A stretch of DNA of 64,000 bases, from assembly GCF_050947335.1 (NCBI RefSeq), contig NW_027473352.1:806001-870000 (forward strand). Reading direction: 5' to 3'. The stretch comes from Megachile rotundata. Lineage: Eukaryota; Arthropoda; Insecta; Hymenoptera; Megachilidae. This document shows positions 62,243 to 64,000 of this stretch, piece after piece. The position numbers and the translations under genes were made by a program. Each line of letters opens with the position of its first letter. Within the stretch, counting starts at the first letter, position 1. The notes below the pieces were generated by a model. The model saw nothing but the letters and a program-made list of their open reading frames with translations, did not search any database and was not told the origin of the DNA.

Positions 62243-63355
62243 GATAGTGTCTGTGTGATTGTGTGACTGTGATTGTGTGATAGTGTCTGTGTGATTGTGT
62301 GAGTGTGTGATTGTGTGATTGTGTGATTGTGAGATTGTGTGATTGTGTGATTGAGTGATTGTGTGATTGTGTGATTGTGTGATTGTGTGATTGTGTGATT
62401 GTGTGATTGTGTGATTGTGTGATTGTGTGATTGTGTGATTGTGTGATTGTGTGATTGTGTGATTGTGTGATTGTGTGATTGTGTGATTGTGTGATTGTGT
62501 GATTGTGTGATTGTGTGATTGTGTGATTGTGTGACTGTGTGATTGTGTGATTGTGTGATTGTGTGATTGTGTGATTGTGTGATTGCGTGATTGTGATGGT
62601 GTGATGGTATGACTGTGTGATTGTGTGATTGTGTGATTGTGAGATTGTGTGATTGTGTGATTGAGTGATTGAGTGATTGTGTGCTTGTGTGATTGTGTGA
62701 TTTTGTGATTGAGTGATTGTGTGATTGTGTGATTGTGTGAATGTGTGATTGTGTGACCGTGATTGTGTGATTGATGATTGTGTGATTGTGTGATTGTGTG
62801 ATTGTGTGATTGTGTGATTGTGTAACTGTGATTGTGCGATTGTGATTGTGTGATTGTGCGATTGTGTGATTGTGAGATTGTGTGATTGTGTGATTGTGTG
62901 ATTGTGTGATTGTGATTGTGTAATTGTGATTGTGCGATTGTGATTGTGTGATTGTGAGATTGTGTGAATTGTGTGATTGTGTGATTGTGTGAATGTGTGA
63001 TTGTGTGACCGTGATTGTGTGATTGATGATGGTGTGATTGTGTGATTGTGTGATTGTGTGATTGTGTGATTGTGTGATTGTGTGATTGTGTGATTCTGTG
63101 ATTGTGTGATTGTGTGATTGTGTAATTGTGATTGTGCGATTGTGATTGTGTGATTGTGTAATTGTGTTATTGTGTGATTGTGTGATTGTGTGATTGTGTG
63201 ATTGTGTGATTGTGTGATTGTGTGATTGTGTGATTGTGTGATTGTGTGATTGTGTGATTGTGTGATTGTGTGTTTGTGTGATTGTGTGATTGTGTGATTG
63301 TGTGATTGTGTGATTGTGTGATTGTGTGATTGGGTGATTGTGTGATTGTGTGATT

Positions 63356-63648
63356 GCGTGATTGTGTAGTTGTGCGATCGTGATTGTGTGATCGTGATTG
63401 TGTGATTGCGTGATTGTGATTGTGTGATTGTGTGACTGTGATTGTGTGACCGTGATTGTGTGACCGTAATTGTGTGATCATGATTGTGTGATCGTGATTG
63501 TGTGATCGTGATTGTGTGACCGTGATTGTGTGATCGTGACTTTGTGATTGTGTGATTGTGTGATTGTGTGATTGTGTGATTGTGTGATTGTGTGAATGTG
63601 TGATTGTGTTACCGTTATGGTGTGACCGTGATTGTGTGGTTGCGACAG
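63356..63648 (+). repeat. Class b landmark cassette
   Basis: Full class b set near the right edge, with GATTGGGTG upstream and the GACCGTGTG, GATTTTG and GACCGCG blocks downstream, as at the left end of the window. Confidence 0.85.
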
Positions 63649-64000
63649 TGTGATTGTGACTGTGTGATTGTGTGAGTGTGTTATTGTGTGATTGTGTGAT
63701 TGTGTGACCGTGTGATTGTGTGATTTTGTGATTGTGTGATTGTGTGATTGTGTGACCGTGATTGTGTGACCGCGATTTTGTGACCGTGATTGTGTGACCG
63801 TGATTGATTGACCGTGATTGAGTGACCGTGATTGTGTGATCGTGTGATTGTGTGATTGTGTGATTGTGATTGTGTGATTGTGATTGTGTGATTGTGATTG
63901 TGTGATAGTGTCTGTGTGATTGTGTGATTGGGATTGTGTGATAGTGTCTGTGTGATTGTGTGAGTGTGTGATTGTGTGATTGTGTGATTGTGTGATTGTG

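Larger units (their letters stand above)
1..64000 (+). repeat. Octamer satellite array (GATTGTGT)n filling the window
   Basis: The plus strand reads GATTGTGT head to tail from the first base to the last, interrupted only by variant octamers, by 6 bp units (GATTGT) and by occasional 9-11 bp units. At 8 bp per unit this is roughly 7,900-8,000 units. No unit in the opposite orientation (ACACAATC on the plus strand) was seen, and no stretch of ordinary unique sequence was found. The consensus unit has three G, four T, one A and no C, so the plus strand is extremely poor in C. Most variants are single changes: GATT to GACC, GACT or GATC; GTGT to GCGT or GTAT; GATTGTG to GAGATTG, GATTGAG or GATTTTG. 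Runs of unmodified octamers are generally under about 200 bp. The array continues past both window edges. It fits a eukaryotic satellite or minisatellite; I do not recognise the family. Confidence 0.98.
1..64000 (-). other. Non-genic open frames encoding a frame-independent octapeptide repeat
   Basis: Reading ACACAATC three times gives eight codons, T-Q-S-H-N-H-T-I. Because 8 is not a multiple of 3, the next octamer shifts the frame and all three minus frames give the same cyclic peptide. The consensus has no stop on the minus strand, while each plus frame has TGA every 24 bases. Minus-strand ATG needs CAT on the plus strand, found mainly in TGATCATG, GACCGTCATTG and GGTGTCATTG variants. Minus-strand stops come from TTA on the plus strand (TTATTG, TTACCG, GATTATG) and from TCA. 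Open frames therefore begin and end at the same few landmarks. The largest run 57523-51740 (1,927 codons), 48005-43365 (1,546), 43299-39118 (1,393) and 12207-8914 (1,097). There is no domain, intron signal, promoter or codon bias beyond the repeat. I judge these not to be genes. Confidence 0.9.
61336..64000 (+). repeat. Region: right-edge module matching 6.9-9.1 kb
   Basis: GACCGCG block, 11-unit 14-mer array, GATAGTGTCTG pair, a 26-octamer pure run, GAGATTATG, GTGTTATTG, an 8-unit 14-mer array, GATGGTGTGATGGTATG (62605), GATTGATGATTG, GAATTG, then the class b cassette. Apart from the missing GACCGTG block before 62131 the order follows 6913-9110. The array runs out of the window. Confidence 0.8.

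Noticed and set aside
1742..63484. TGATCATG as a palindromic operator or start-site signal
   Set aside because: It is an eight-base chance palindrome produced by one change from GATCGTG and always embedded in the same cassette; nothing suggests regulation.
1..64000. Telomeric repeat array (G/T-rich strand bias)
   Set aside because: The unit has no run of G longer than one in the consensus, matches no telomere repeat I know, and the array is full of variant cassettes and duplications, unlike a telomerase product.
1..64000. G-quadruplex-forming sequence
   Set aside because: There are no GGG tracts; GG occurs only in rare variants such as GTGGTTG, GATGG and GGGTG.
1..64000. Z-DNA from alternating GT
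   Set aside because: Alternation is limited to TGTGTG, interrupted by ATT in every octamer, which is too short for a confident call.
1..64000. tRNA, rRNA or structured ncRNA
   Set aside because: The near absence of C on one strand precludes stable G-C stems, and no conserved RNA motif was seen.
1..64000. Bacterial or phage origin of the window
   Set aside because: A 64 kb gene-free satellite with nested higher-order repeats is not known from bacteria or phages; a eukaryotic chromosome is far more likely.

Overview
The whole 64 kb window is one satellite (large minisatellite) array built from the octamer GATTGTGT (minus strand ACACAATC). I found no unique-sequence island, mobile element, RNA gene, CRISPR array, credible protein-coding gene or recognisable regulatory region. 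Every octamer runs in the same orientation, so the plus strand is G/T-rich with very little C. An uninterrupted satellite of this size with layered higher-order structure suggests a eukaryotic nuclear chromosome assembled from long reads. I cannot name the species, and I cannot tell whether the array is centromeric, subtelomeric or interstitial.

The array is not homogeneous. Diagnostic variant octamers (GACCGTG, GACTGTG, GATCGTG, GAGATTG, GATTGAG, GCTTGTG, GATAGTGTCTG, TTACCGTTAT, TGATCATG, GATTGATGATTG and others) recur in fixed orders and define cassettes. Four levels are visible: (1) the 8-mer; (2) a 14-mer, GATTGTGATTGTGT (6+8), in short sub-arrays of 1-26 copies with constant flanks; (3) ordered higher-order repeats (HORs) of about 0.88 kb and about 1.1-1.25 kb; (4) recent segmental duplications of about 1.6-5.2 kb.

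Layout. 1-9.2 kb: 14-mer-rich modules and 'class b' landmark cassettes. 9.2-16.2 kb: 'class a' cassettes and the first ~1.1-1.25 kb HORs. 16.2-22.0 kb: a 2.93 kb tandem duplication. 21.9-32.2 kb: a 5.15 kb tandem duplication. 32.2-34.6 kb: a less ordered octamer region. 34.6-41.8 kb: a 3.94 kb tandem duplication whose second copy has contracted and which carries the longest 14-mer arrays. 41.8-45.5 kb: the ~880 bp HOR. 45.5-50.7 kb: mosaic copies of neighbouring cassettes. 50.8-55.2 kb: a ~1.6 kb block repeated at 2,827 bp spacing. 55.2-58.6 kb: mixed cassettes. 58.6-61.3 kb: two further ~1.16 kb HORs of the kind seen at 12-22 kb. 61.3-64 kb: a module matching 6.9-9.1 kb.

Long minus-strand open frames (up to 1,927 codons) are a by-product of the repeat. 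Three octamers make eight codons, and all three minus frames read the same cyclic peptide (TITQSHNH). Their starts and stops occur only where variant octamers place CAT or TTA on the plus strand. I do not annotate them as genes. Coordinates of duplications and HORs are by eye and uncertain by tens of bases, because breakpoints lie inside pure octamer runs.
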